DNA of 64,000 nucleotides from contig JAHCHE010000001.1 in NCBI GenBank assembly GCA_026129905.1, positions 434,001 to 498,000 of the forward strand, read 5' to 3'. Position 1 is the first letter of the stretch; every line of letters starts with the position of its first letter. Made by a program: the position numbers and the translations under genes. Below the pieces are notes generated by a model. That model made no database searches. It had not been told where the DNA came from and saw nothing but the letters and a program-made list of their open reading frames with translations. Below, in pieces: positions 52,685-60,010 of the stretch. This DNA is from Bryobacteraceae bacterium. Its GTDB lineage: Bacteria; Acidobacteriota; Terriglobia; Bryobacterales; Bryobacteraceae.

Positions 52685-52968
52685 GCGGCCCTCCAGGCCC
52701 TCGTAGAAGGCCTCTCTCTCGCACGGTTGGCCCGTAGGATTCGGTCATCCAAGGGCGCCCGGTCGAATCGGCGAATGATTGCCTGCATTTCGTCGTAATT
52801 CGGCGCGTCGATGAACGCGAAGCCCTTCGACTCCTGGTTCTCGAAGCCGCGAATGACGTCGATATTATCGGCGCAAAGATCGTCCGCCGCGAGCCAGGCG
52901 CGAATATCGTCCGCCGTCACCCAGGCCGGCAAGTTCCCGAGGAAAACCCTGTTTTGCTCTTGTTTCAA
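52681..52968 (-). CDS. RRM-fold RNA-binding protein
   Basis: 95 residues containing one RNA recognition motif: RNP2-like VFLGNLPAWV (residues about 8-17), ADDIRAWLAADDL helix 1, and RNP1 KGFAFIDAP (about 48-56) with the two aromatic positions Phe and Phe, then helix 2 YDEMQAIIRRFDRAPLDDR. Bacterial single-RRM proteins (Rbp type) bind short RNA. Finding one inside a mobile-element operon is unusual; it might act in element RNA metabolism or regulation. ATGA overlaps at both ends. Confidence 0.8.
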   Translation of the reverse strand: MKQEQNRVFLGNLPAWVTADDIRAWLAADDLCADNIDVIRGFENQESKGFAFIDAPNYDEMQAIIRRFDRAPLDDRILRANRARERPSTRAWRAA

Positions 52969-53489
52969 TTCGAGCCCTCCAACCGGCGCACAACGAGAAT
53001 CAGCGTGCGCGCCTCTGCCTGCTCCACTGGCGACGCCGATGTCCCGCTGCGCAGCCTGATATACCGGATGCCGCGAAAGTGCGCCGCATCGACGTGGAAA
53101 TAGCGGCCGGCTTCAGCGGCAACGCTCTCCTCAACCCCCACCGCGTTAAGAACGTCGAGCCAGGTAGCGCCGCCGTCTGGAGACATCTGAAGCGTGAGGT
53201 CCGCCGCGTCCCAGGCCGCCGGCATGGCGATACCAACCAGCACGCGCTCGGAGAGGTCCACCGCCGAAGACAACGTTTCGTCTGCGGGAATCGTCACTGG
53301 AATGAATCGCGCCGGCTCTGCCGCGATGAGCGATGAGGCGAGCAGGGCCAAGAGCACGACGCTTTTCGCTGGCAAGTTCTTTACCTTCGGTAAAGAAAAC
53401 CGCTTGAGCATCTCGTCAACGAATTGCTTCCGCCTTGGGCAAGCGCTGCCGGTTCGCGGCCGCGGTTTCGTGGTAGTTCGTTTTCGCAT
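52965..53489 (-). CDS. membrane-anchored or exported phage-structural-like protein
   Basis: 174 residues. A basic 40-residue start precedes one hydrophobic segment (SVVLLALLASSLIAA, about 43-57) that could be a late signal peptide or anchor. The rest is beta-rich: AADLTLQMSPDGGATWLDVL, GRYFHVDAAHFRGIRYIRLR, ILVVRRLEG; the MSPDGGxTWxD pattern is typical of phage tail or decoration proteins. AGGAGG at 10 bases supports the start at 53489; a shorter start at 53411 is possible. Overlaps the RRM gene by four bases. Confidence 0.65.
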   Translation of the reverse strand: MRKRTTTKPRPRTGSACPRRKQFVDEMLKRFSLPKVKNLPAKSVVLLALLASSLIAAEPARFIPVTIPADETLSSAVDLSERVLVGIAMPAAWDAADLTLQMSPDGGATWLDVLNAVGVEESVAAEAGRYFHVDAAHFRGIRYIRLRSGTSASPVEQAEARTLILVVRRLEGSN

Positions 53490-53636
53490 CGCTGAGTGCC
53501 TCCTGGTGGCTGAATTCCGCCGGAATCCGGGGCAAGGCCACGCGTTCGCCCCCCTTGTAATGGGTAACCCGCGGGTCGCGGGCGGAAATCGCTCTACGGG
53601 CTTCCCAGGGCCAAATTTGGTGGTGAGAACGGGGCG

Positions 53637-54977
53637 TTATCGGGCTCCCCGGAATTTCTCCGTCGCGGGAATTTCCCGCCAGCGCGGGGGCTCGGGATTG
53701 TTCGCGATCATCAGGGCCGCCGTTGCCACCAAGTCAGCCAACCGCGCCATGCGCTCGTAATCGAGCCTGTCTGCGGTGTCCTTAGCCGTGTGAAGGTCCG
53801 GCACCCGGAATCCGGCGGTGACCGTGACTGCGGGAGTTCCGCGCTGTGCGAACGGGAGATTGTCGGACTTGTCGAAGTACTCGTCCGCTGCCGGCCGAAT
53901 TTGAACGCCCGTCAGTTCGGCGGCCCGGGTGAACGCTTCGCCGAGTGTAGAGTACTCCAGGCCTGTCACCTCAGCGGCCGTCCCCGTTGCGCCCGCGGGC
54001 CAGTGTCCCGTTGTGTCGAGGTTTACATTCACGGCAACGGGCAAAGTGAGATGCTCCGCGAAGTGTTGCGAACCGAGCAGGCCCCATTCTTCGCCGGCCC
54101 ATGCGGCAAACAGGATGGTGCGCTTCGGTCTCTCCGTCGAAAGGGCGCGCCCGATCTCCAGGAGGGCCGCCACCCCGGAAGCGTTGTCGTTTCCGCCCGG
54201 CCCGCCCCGCGAGTCGTAATGCCCGCTCACAATCAAGGCCGGCAACGTCGGGTCTGAGCCGCGAAGCATCCCGAGCACGTTTCGTAACGCAAATGTCCGT
54301 TGCTCGTAAGGGGCGCAGCGCGCGGAAATCGTAACCCCGTCTGGGTTCAGCAGTCCGCAGAATTCCGCGCTTCGCACGGCAATTACCGAAGGCGTTTTGT
54401 GTGGTTCGCCTTCGGTGAATTCCGGCTGACGAACGGCGCGTACTTGCGACGGCCCGCCGCCGCAAATCGGCAGGACCGTCAAGCGCGGCGCGAGTTCGCG
54501 CAAGCGGCCCATCTGATCGGCCTTCGTCGTGAGATAGTCCGAACCTTCCACGATAAGAACCCGGCCGCGTGTTTTGCCCGCGTCGAGTCGAGCCAGGCCC
54601 TCGACGGTCGTAAGAACTGCCGGCGCATCGGTGATGTTCAGCCCTTCCGTACAACGGGCGCCGACTTCGGCTAAACCGGCCACTCGGACCGTTCCGCCCG
54701 AAGCCTTGACCGAGACTTCCGCGCGCGCTTGGCTGAAATCGCGCCGCGTGAAGAGCGCATCCTGGAAATAGCCGTTGTCGCCGGCTGGCTCGAGCCCCGC
54801 GGCGGCAAACTGCTCGGCGATGAGCCGCGCCGCGCGAGTTGACGCCAGGGAGGGCGTGTCGCGCACGCCCAGGTCACAGAGGCGCCGGACGTCCGCGCGG
54901 AGGGCGGCCGGGTCAATCACTCCCGGTTCAGCAAGGGCGACGGCGGCGAAGATAAGGGATAGCAGCGGGCGTTTCAT
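53637..54977 (-). CDS. exported M28-family zinc metallopeptidase
   Basis: 446 residues with a signal peptide (KRPLLSLIFAAVALAEPG). An inserted PA-like region occupies about 100-215. The zinc site is intact: GHYDSRGGPGGNDNASGVAA (first His and bridging Asp), AWAGEEWGLLGS (catalytic Glu pair), NVNLDTTGHW (Asp) and DLHTAKDTADR (last His, near 415). Family members are aminopeptidases or carboxypeptidases. Cargo of this kind is not expected in a satellite; it may alter the cell surface or nutrition. Its start overlaps the upstream 174-residue gene by four bases. Confidence 0.88.
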   Translation of the reverse strand: MKRPLLSLIFAAVALAEPGVIDPAALRADVRRLCDLGVRDTPSLASTRAARLIAEQFAAAGLEPAGDNGYFQDALFTRRDFSQARAEVSVKASGGTVRVAGLAEVGARCTEGLNITDAPAVLTTVEGLARLDAGKTRGRVLIVEGSDYLTTKADQMGRLRELAPRLTVLPICGGGPSQVRAVRQPEFTEGEPHKTPSVIAVRSAEFCGLLNPDGVTISARCAPYEQRTFALRNVLGMLRGSDPTLPALIVSGHYDSRGGPGGNDNASGVAALLEIGRALSTERPKRTILFAAWAGEEWGLLGSQHFAEHLTLPVAVNVNLDTTGHWPAGATGTAAEVTGLEYSTLGEAFTRAAELTGVQIRPAADEYFDKSDNLPFAQRGTPAVTVTAGFRVPDLHTAKDTADRLDYERMARLADLVATAALMIANNPEPPRWREIPATEKFRGAR

Positions 54978-55498
54978 TCGGTGTTCTTTCGCCGCCGAGA
55001 AGCGGGAATTACCGATTTCGGGCTGATCCGAAGCCTGTGAAGGCGGTGACCCAAACCTTCCAGTTCGCCGTCGAGCAGGCGGCGCCGTACCGCGCGATAC
55101 GACAGCCGGCCGTACCGCCGCACGCCTGCCGCAACGCGCAGGATGCCGCTGAAGTAATCCTCCAGCATGTTCCGGTTGCGGGCGAGTTCGGCCCCGACTT
55201 GTTCCATCGCGGCCTCGGGTTCCGTGTGCAGTATTGCCAGCAACGCTACCGCCAGGTTTTCGTTTATCGCAAGCGGGCCGGCGAGACATGTCCGGGCCAT
55301 GCCGCTGAGATCCAACCGGGATCCCACCGTCAATTCGCCGGTGGGCGTCTTGGCGACATGCGCTTTGATCCACGTTTCGTGGTCGACGCCTTGGATTCCG
55401 TTGGCATCGAGATGTGAAAACGGAATGCCGGCTTCAATGGCGACAACGGCCTGAGTAGCCGCGTCAACTTCGTCAAACCGGAATTCAGGTTTGCTTGT
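54974..55498 (-). CDS. unknown protein of the element operon
   Basis: About 174 residues: EFRFDEVDAATQAVVAIEAG, IKAHVAKTPTGELTVGSRLD, LAINENLAVALLAILHTEPE, basic C-terminus (LRISPKSVIPASRRRKNTE). No family recognised. A TTG at 55498 has GAGGAG seven bases upstream and overlaps the terminase-like gene by 14 bases; no ATG is available in the region. The frame extends to another TTG at 55540. Confidence 0.6.
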   Translation of the reverse strand, partial: TSKPEFRFDEVDAATQAVVAIEAGIPFSHLDANGIQGVDHETWIKAHVAKTPTGELTVGSRLDLSGMARTCLAGPLAINENLAVALLAILHTEPEAAMEQVGAELARNRNMLEDYFSGILRVAAGVRRYGRLSYRAVRRRLLDGELEGLGHRLHRLRISPKSVIPASRRRKNTE

Positions 55499-56018
55499 CA
55501 ATTTCTTGCTCCTCACCTTTGGTTCCGTTCTGAATGACAAACTGCAACTCAGCGTCGCTGAGGCTCTCTACGTCCTGTCGCTTTAGCCAGTCGAGTACGG
55601 CCTCACGCGACTCTGCGGAGCGTCGCGCTATGGCCTCTGGGTCCGCGCGCTCGCGTTCAAGCTCATCAAGTCGCGCCGAAATCTCGGCGAGTTCCGCTTC
55701 ACGCACGGCCTCCAGGATCGTTTTGGCCGCTTGAACGCGCGCGCTTGCGGACGCCTTGCGATTAGTCACAATCGCTCGAAGCGCGGTACTGGCGTCAATC
55801 GCGCCGCGCTGTAGCTCCGTTACCGCCTCTTCCACAAGTTCCCGCCGGGCCTGTCGGTAGACACGCCGAAATTCGGGGTCTTTGAGAAAGCGAAATAGGG
55901 TTGTACGGGAAAGGCCGCACCTTTTAGCGGCCTTCTCTACGTTGCCAGTGGCGAGTAACGCGAGTAGCGCCTGTTCGCGGCTGACCGTGAGTTCTGGAAA
56001 GCGTCGAAAGCGTCCCAT
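55485..56018 (-). CDS. HTH protein resembling phage small terminase
   Basis: 177 residues. N-terminal homeodomain-like HTH: VSREQALLALLATGNVEKAA, KRCGLSRTTLFRFLKDPEFR, then a helical oligomerisation-like region (VQAAKTILEAVREAELAEIS, LDELERERADPEAIARRSAE). This arrangement resembles small terminases (TerS), which bind pac sites; closely related HTH proteins of unknown role exist, so the call is moderate. If TerS, the lack of any large terminase would mean use of a helper phage packaging motor. It overlaps the genes on both sides. Confidence 0.55.
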   Translation of the reverse strand: MGRFRRFPELTVSREQALLALLATGNVEKAAKRCGLSRTTLFRFLKDPEFRRVYRQARRELVEEAVTELQRGAIDASTALRAIVTNRKASASARVQAAKTILEAVREAELAEISARLDELERERADPEAIARRSAESREAVLDWLKRQDVESLSDAELQFVIQNGTKGEEQEIDKQT

Positions 56019-56413
56019 TCCGTTTCATTCCGTTCCTTTCTGCCGCGACTCCGGGCCAGGTCAAGGGCCCGGATCAGGCGCCGGCGGGCGCGCGCCTGCT
56101 TGGCATCCAGCTCGGACAGCATTAGCGCTATCTCGGCCAGGTCGGCCTCGTCGCCCGAGTCGGCGATCGTCGCCCGAGCCATTGCGAGCGCCGCGCCGGC
56201 CTCGGCCAAGACGTCGGCCTCGCTCGCCCCGGGACCGAGTTCGGCCCGTGTGACTTCGACTAACTCCGCGGGGTGTGTGATGTAGAGCCGCCAGACTCTG
56301 CACATCGCCCGAACCTGCTCGGGTGTGAGTGGTTTCTCGGGCGCCGGCTGGGGCGCCGGTTCGAGCTGCTCCAGCCGGTTCCGCAGGAAATAGACCGTCC
56401 GCGGCGGCGCCAT
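55937..56413 (-). CDS. unknown helical protein
   Basis: 158 residues: PRTVYFLRNRLEQLEPAPQP, LTPEQVRAMCRVWRLYITHP, LAMARATIADSGDEADLAEI, ending Arg/Ser-rich. No family recognised. Its last 82 bases overlap the small-terminase-like gene in another frame, which is long but tolerable in a compact element; the true end could be affected by an undetected frameshift. Its start shares bases with the stop of the upstream gene. Confidence 0.55.
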   Translation of the reverse strand: MAPPRTVYFLRNRLEQLEPAPQPAPEKPLTPEQVRAMCRVWRLYITHPAELVEVTRAELGPGASEADVLAEAGAALAMARATIADSGDEADLAEIALMLSELDAKQARARRRLIRALDLARSRGRKERNETEWDAFDAFQNSRSAANRRYSRYSPLAT

Positions 56414-56751
56414 CAGGCGGCCTCCGCGGGATTACATGCGCATCGCTCGGCGTAATCATAGCCGTGTATCACTCGAGAGACCCACCCAGTACGGGCGCAT
56501 GCGTCACAGTATCGCCGCCGCACTCCGGCGCTTACCTCGCTGGCCATGCGCCGGATCTCAGCGGGCGTCGGGACGTCCGTCTGTGTCTCGACGATGCGAT
56601 CGACTACGCGCCGGGCGTGCTCGATAGAGTGCGTTGACCGTGCCAGAGCATCGCGCAGTTCGCGCGCTATCGCCGGATCATCCCGCCAGTAGTGCAGGCA
56701 CGCCAGGCGGGTCACCTGCTTGCCGATGGCTGCGATCTCGGTCTGGGTCAT
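56413..56751 (-). CDS. unknown protein with C-terminal zinc-binding cysteines
   Basis: 112 residues. Helical N-terminal part (IGKQVTRLACLHYWRDDPAI, RRVVDRIVETQTDVPTPAEI) and a C-terminal CDAC...CAC cysteine set (YCDACARTGW, ERCACNPAEA), probably a zinc ribbon. Such proteins occur next to phage replication genes. GAGGAGGC precedes ATG 56751, which overlaps the replication gene stop by four bases. Confidence 0.68.
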   Translation of the reverse strand: MTQTEIAAIGKQVTRLACLHYWRDDPAIARELRDALARSTHSIEHARRVVDRIVETQTDVPTPAEIRRMASEVSAGVRRRYCDACARTGWVSRVIHGYDYAERCACNPAEAA

Positions 56752-57602
56752 GATGCCTCCTCATCGTCAATCGCCGCGATTACCGACTCCGCGCGGGATC
56801 TCGTGCGCGTGGTCTCCGGGTCCGGCGGGGCGAGATAATCGCGGTCTCGCAGCCAGATGTGCAGGTGCGGGACGTAGGCCCGCCGGTCACGCGATCGCGC
56901 CGCCCGCCAGGCGCGCACGTGTGCAGCGTGACTCGCCCGGACCGCGCCGCACCAGGCCACCGCGTCTACCGCGTCCGCGATCTCGCGCTCGGCGGCAGTG
57001 ATGGCGAGAGCCCGGCTGCATCGGTCCGGGTGTGCTCGGAGTAAGTCATCCACCAGGGCCGCCACCATCGCGGAGCGGTCGCAGTCGTCCGGGTCCGAGA
57101 CGAGCACTGGCCCGGCCTCGCGCGCGTGCGCGTTGGTGCTGCTGTCCTCTGAGTCTGTATCTGTATCTGTATCTGTATCTGTATCTGAGGGCGTCACCGT
57201 GACGTCACAGGTAGCGTCACGCTCCGTCACGGTGACGGCCTGTGACGGTGTGTGTGACGTCACGGTGACGTCACACCCCTGCTTGCGCTGGCGGTAGCGC
57301 GCTGTCCGGGCGGCGGATGAGTCCGACACGTATTGGTGCTCCGCCCAATCGTGGGGCGTCAGGTGACCGTCGATCTTGTCGAGGAGGCGCCGCTCCACCA
57401 GATCCCGCAGCCATTCCTCAACCTGCTGGGTATCCTCTGCCCGCAGCGCCCAGGCTATATCTGCCACGGGCGGCAGGATGCCGTTATGTTGCCTGGCGAG
57501 ACATAGCAAGTTGATCCAGCATCGGAACAACTCTGGGGGTAGACTCTGGACCTTACGGCTCGTAAGCACGTCGGTATAGAGCCGTAGCCATCCATGTCGC
57601 AT
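56748..57602 (-). CDS. replication-initiator-like protein with an internal repeat-rich linker
   Basis: 284 residues. The N-terminal 95 residues look like the winged-helix domain of phage replisome-organiser/DnaD-like proteins: GWLRLYTDVLTSRKVQSLPP, ELFRCWINLLCLARQHNGIL, EWLRDLVERRLLDKIDG. A linker (about 110-150) is low complexity, with VTVT and DTDTDTDTDTDSE. A helical C-terminal domain follows (ALAITAAEREIADAVDAVAW, DRRAYVPHLHIWLRDRDYL). AAGGAGG precedes ATG 57602. The linker-coding DNA carries a dense cluster of GTGACG repeats and a TCTGTA microsatellite that may be the element's origin, as in lambda gene O. Next gene overlaps by four bases. Confidence 0.7.
   Translation of the reverse strand: MRHGWLRLYTDVLTSRKVQSLPPELFRCWINLLCLARQHNGILPPVADIAWALRAEDTQQVEEWLRDLVERRLLDKIDGHLTPHDWAEHQYVSDSSAARTARYRQRKQGCDVTVTSHTPSQAVTVTERDATCDVTVTPSDTDTDTDTDTDSEDSSTNAHAREAGPVLVSDPDDCDRSAMVAALVDDLLRAHPDRCSRALAITAAEREIADAVDAVAWCGAVRASHAAHVRAWRAARSRDRRAYVPHLHIWLRDRDYLAPPDPETTRTRSRAESVIAAIDDEEAS
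57152..57186. repeat. (TCTGTA)n microsatellite in the replication gene
   Basis: About five to six perfect tandem copies of the hexamer tctgta. On the minus strand they encode the alternating Asp-Thr stretch of the replication protein's linker, in frame. AT-richer than its surroundings, so it could serve as an unwinding region beside the GTGACG cluster; copy number may vary between strains. Confidence 0.85.
57192..57274. repeat. GTGACG/CGTCAC iteron-like cluster, candidate origin
   Basis: Eleven copies of the hexamer GTGACG in either orientation lie within 83 bases: CGTCAC at 57192, 57203, 57215, 57225, 57258, 57269 and GTGACG at 57199, 57232, 57242, 57254, 57265. Three form complete TGACGTCA palindromes (57200, 57255, 57266). 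They sit in the coding sequence of the replication protein next to the TCTGTA tract. Density is far above chance; function as an origin is inference. Confidence 0.7.
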
Positions 57603-57788
57603 GTATGCCTCCTTGAGGTGTGGGTGTGGGCTCGGCGCCGGGCGCGAGGAGGTCGCACGCCCGCACGCCGGGCCCCGTCCCGGCCAGCGTCCCGGTCGGG
57701 AGTTGTCAAAAAAGCGGGCCGCCGCCCGGATGGACAAGCCGGGCATACTGGGGCAGCCCGCGAGAACCAGGTGTTATCGCTTGGGAAA

Positions 57789-57806
57789 TCCCTGTACAAA
57801 CAGGGA
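57789..57806 (-). terminator. possible terminator after the AlpA-like gene
   Basis: TCCCTGT-4 bases-ACAGGGA is a perfect 7-bp stem 14 bases past the AlpA-like stop. On the minus strand it is followed by TTTCCC, a weak T-tract. It could separate the regulator from the replication operon or act as an attenuator. Confidence 0.35.
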
Positions 57807-57819
57807 GAGGTTCGCGAAC

Positions 57820-58011
57820 TTAGGCTGCGGGGCGGGTCTCGACTTTGCAGGCGGCGAGGTAGCGCTCGACGTCCTCGCGCCTGTATCTGATTGAGCCGCC
57901 TACCTTTAGCCACGCCGGACCTTCGCGGCGAAGTCGCATAGCCCGGACCTTGCTCACGCTGATGTCCAGTTCCTCGGCGAGTTCGCGGTCCCTCAAGAAT
58001 TGTTTTGCCAT
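57820..58011 (-). CDS. AlpA/excisionase-like HTH regulator
   Basis: 63 residues of MerR-like winged HTH, the excisionase/AlpA type: QFLRDRELAEELDISVSKVR, AMRLRREGPAWLKVGGSIRY, REDVERYLAACK. These proteins act as excisionases or activate integrase and satellite genes (AlpA is the master activator in Gram-negative PICIs). AGGAGG lies eight bases upstream of ATG 58011. It is separated from the replication gene by about 215 bases that hold one hairpin and no gene. Confidence 0.8.
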   Translation of the reverse strand: MAKQFLRDRELAEELDISVSKVRAMRLRREGPAWLKVGGSIRYRREDVERYLAACKVETRPAA

Positions 58012-58111
58012 CACCGTGGCCTCCTAATCAGTAACACTGCAGATTTTCGCCACTTCCCGGAGGAAAAACGAAAAAAAACTGCAAACCGCTCATTCTAAGG
58101 GAAAAATAGTT

Positions 58112-59425
58112 TCAGCCCCGGCCCCGGCGATACTTGCGGACGATCTGATCGACGAATTTAGCCCGCGCCTGGTCGGATTTCGCTGTGGGCAGGGCTCGCC
58201 TCTTGGGGATATGATCGTCGCTGCTGGTGTCAGGTTCGAGAGAAGGTCGCCGGCCGCCGCGCCCGAAACGGCGCTCCTCGAGCAGCCGCACCTTGGGTTC
58301 TGCGTACGTGCCCAAGAGTTCCCGCAATAGGAGCAGATGCGGCCCATACAATTGCTCGAAGGTTTCGCGGTAATGGTAGGGGTCGCTATCACCGAGAGCC
58401 CGCGCCAATTCGCTCCACACTATGTTTGTCCCGCCTTTGCTGCGGCGCTGATTAACGCCCATGGCGGCGCGAAGGGTACCCTCTAGTCCGGGGATGTTCA
58501 GGTTTCGGGCGCGCCGCAAGATGTTCTCCATGTCGAGCCGCGTCGTGATCGCGCGGTAACTCGGAGGGTTTTGGTAGCGCGGGTCGAGATCGACGTTCCA
58601 GCATGAATCGTCTTCGCGCTCGTCGGCGACGGTCCGCCGCTGATGGATGACTTCGACTCCGGCGCCCACGCCCAACGGGAAGCGGAATTCGGCACCGTTC
58701 CCGGCCTGGTCCCGGCGCTCTCCCCGCGCGGCGATCGCGAGGTATCCCCGCACGCTTTGTCCATCCCCCGCGAACCGGTCCCAGTCGCCCCAAAGGCCCC
58801 GGAGGAACTCTAAGGCCAGATCATCCCAGATCCTGGGATCCACCCCACACACGCGCGGCAAGTAGATCCGCAAGAGCCAGCCGGCAAGATCCTTGCCGCC
58901 GTCCGCGCGCAAGAGATACCTCGTATAATCGAGCAACCCGAAAATTAGCGGATTGCCCAGTTTCCTCGCTTCAGTGAGCACCTCGCCCAGGGCTTTGGGG
59001 CTGGTCTGAATGAACGGCCCCCGCGCCTCGGGCTTTGGCCGGCCAGACGGAAACGTGTGCGAGGTGGTGATTGTGGCGCGCTGGGCTCCGAACTCATCCC
59101 CATGTACCAGGAGCCGGACCGTCGCACCCGTGGCGCCGGGCCGCGGATACGGGACAGAGAGCGGCGCCGGCCCAGTGGTGACAATGCGGCGCTCGCCCCC
59201 CGGCCAGAGGCTGACATCGACATGATGGACGGACCCCCTTACGGGCGGCGCGTCGTTTTCCGGCCCAGGCCCATATAGCGGCGGCCCCTCCTGCATGAAC
59301 ACGGGTGCGCTGTTGGTGAGGATATGCCCGCCCGTGGTGACCATTACAGGGGCGAGGATCTGCCCGTCAGAGGTGAGGATCTGCCCCTTAGATTCGACCT
59401 TCCACCATCGGCCGTCTTCGACCAT
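58112..59425 (-). CDS. large unknown protein of the element
   Basis: 437 residues. The first 60 residues contain short similar units (GQILTSDGQILAP, GGHILTNSAP), then a Pro/Gly-rich part and, from about 155, a mostly helical domain (ALGEVLTEARKLGNPLIFGL, YTRYLLRADGGKDLAGWLLR, DLALEFLRGLWGDWDRFAGD) with a basic C-terminus (ARAKFVDQIVRKYRRGRG). No P-loop or other catalytic motif seen. GGGAG precedes the ATG. It is transcribed toward the AlpA-like gene. It is the element's largest unexplained protein and a candidate for its distinctive function. Confidence 0.65.
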   Translation of the reverse strand: MVEDGRWWKVESKGQILTSDGQILAPVMVTTGGHILTNSAPVFMQEGPPLYGPGPENDAPPVRGSVHHVDVSLWPGGERRIVTTGPAPLSVPYPRPGATGATVRLLVHGDEFGAQRATITTSHTFPSGRPKPEARGPFIQTSPKALGEVLTEARKLGNPLIFGLLDYTRYLLRADGGKDLAGWLLRIYLPRVCGVDPRIWDDLALEFLRGLWGDWDRFAGDGQSVRGYLAIAARGERRDQAGNGAEFRFPLGVGAGVEVIHQRRTVADEREDDSCWNVDLDPRYQNPPSYRAITTRLDMENILRRARNLNIPGLEGTLRAAMGVNQRRSKGGTNIVWSELARALGDSDPYHYRETFEQLYGPHLLLLRELLGTYAEPKVRLLEERRFGRGGRRPSLEPDTSSDDHIPKRRALPTAKSDQARAKFVDQIVRKYRRGRG

Positions 59426-59794
59426 CGTCTACTCTCCCAGATTCAAGATTTTCGCATCTGTTGCTATTCTTCCCATGGTAAGCATAGCACGTTTTGGGCC
59501 ATCCTGGACACGCGAAAACGCCATTTTCCTATATGTAACACAAAATAAAGGAAATCTAGTTCAGAAAACCAGCAATTCATTTGCAACTGGTGGCGCGAAG
59601 AACGGGAGCCGCCCGGTATTCTCACCCGAGAGACGGGCCGGGGCAGTCGCGCTCACCGTGGGGAAAACTTTGGGTACTACGGATGACAAACGGCGATAAA
59701 GGCTGATAATTCTAGGTAACACTGACTGGCGGTATCCTGTTGACTGACGGAGACTTAACCCCTATTTCCAATAACTTAGAAGTACGCCTGTTTT
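59426..59794. other. non-coding right end of the element
   Basis: No convincing gene. GC falls compared with surroundings. One ACTTTGGG box at 59667-59674 inside ggggaaaactttgggtac resembles the two ACTTTGGGG boxes beside attL and may be an arm-type integrase site. The stretch also contains the likely promoter region for the 58112-59425 gene. Confidence 0.4.
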
Positions 59795-59843
59795 GGCTTA
59801 GAAGGCCGATGCTCTATCCCCTGAGCTACGCGCCCAACTTGCT
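59795..59843. repeat. attR: right copy of the 49-bp direct repeat
   Basis: Identical to 46235-46283. It holds the 5' half of tRNA-Arg(TCT) plus eight upstream bases, without a 3' half, so it cannot make a tRNA. Sequence beyond 59843 differs from the integrase side but soon shows a decayed relative of the integrase gene. Confidence 0.92.
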
Positions 59844-59877
59844 GCAGTTCGATAGCTTACTTGTATCACCGCAGCCG

Positions 59878-60010
59878 ATGCGGCATGGCTGCGCTCACGT
59901 GTCCCATGATATCAAGCATGGTGCGCGGGGACGCGCCGGCCTCGCCCGGCGCCGAAGGCTATCCAGCCGGCAATCGACGCCCGCGGCGGTCCTGACCGAG
60001 CTCCATTCGC
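59878..60010 (-). pseudogene. fragment of a second integrase gene
   Basis: A 43-base block starting at about 59884 is identical to bases 46438-46480 of the intact integrase, encoding RTMLDIMGHVSAAM; nearby GEAGASPRT parallels GEAGVPERT, and farther on VRTAAGVDCRL parallels the intact ARTAAGVDCRL. The HDLRHSF motif between them is deleted. It is thus a remnant of a related integrase on the same strand and the same distance from an att copy, left by an earlier element in the same site. Confidence 0.82.

Larger units (their letters stand above)
46235..59843. mobile_element. 13.56-kb tRNA-Arg-integrated element, satellite-like
   Basis: Bounded by perfect 49-bp direct repeats in a tRNA gene, with a tyrosine integrase against the left end. 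Contents: two recombinases, AlpA-like regulator, replication protein with embedded repeat cluster, small-terminase-like HTH protein, RRM protein, M28 peptidase, tail-fibre-like exported protein and about eight small unknowns, mostly in one minus-strand run of overlapping genes. No capsid, portal, large terminase, relaxase or secretion gene is seen. Size and content fit a phage satellite of the PICI kind; a defective prophage or other integrative element is the alternative. Confidence 0.85.

Noticed and set aside
57152-57274. Repeat block considered as a CRISPR array
   Set aside because: Repeat units are 6-8 bases, without spacers of uniform length or cas genes, and lie inside a coding sequence.
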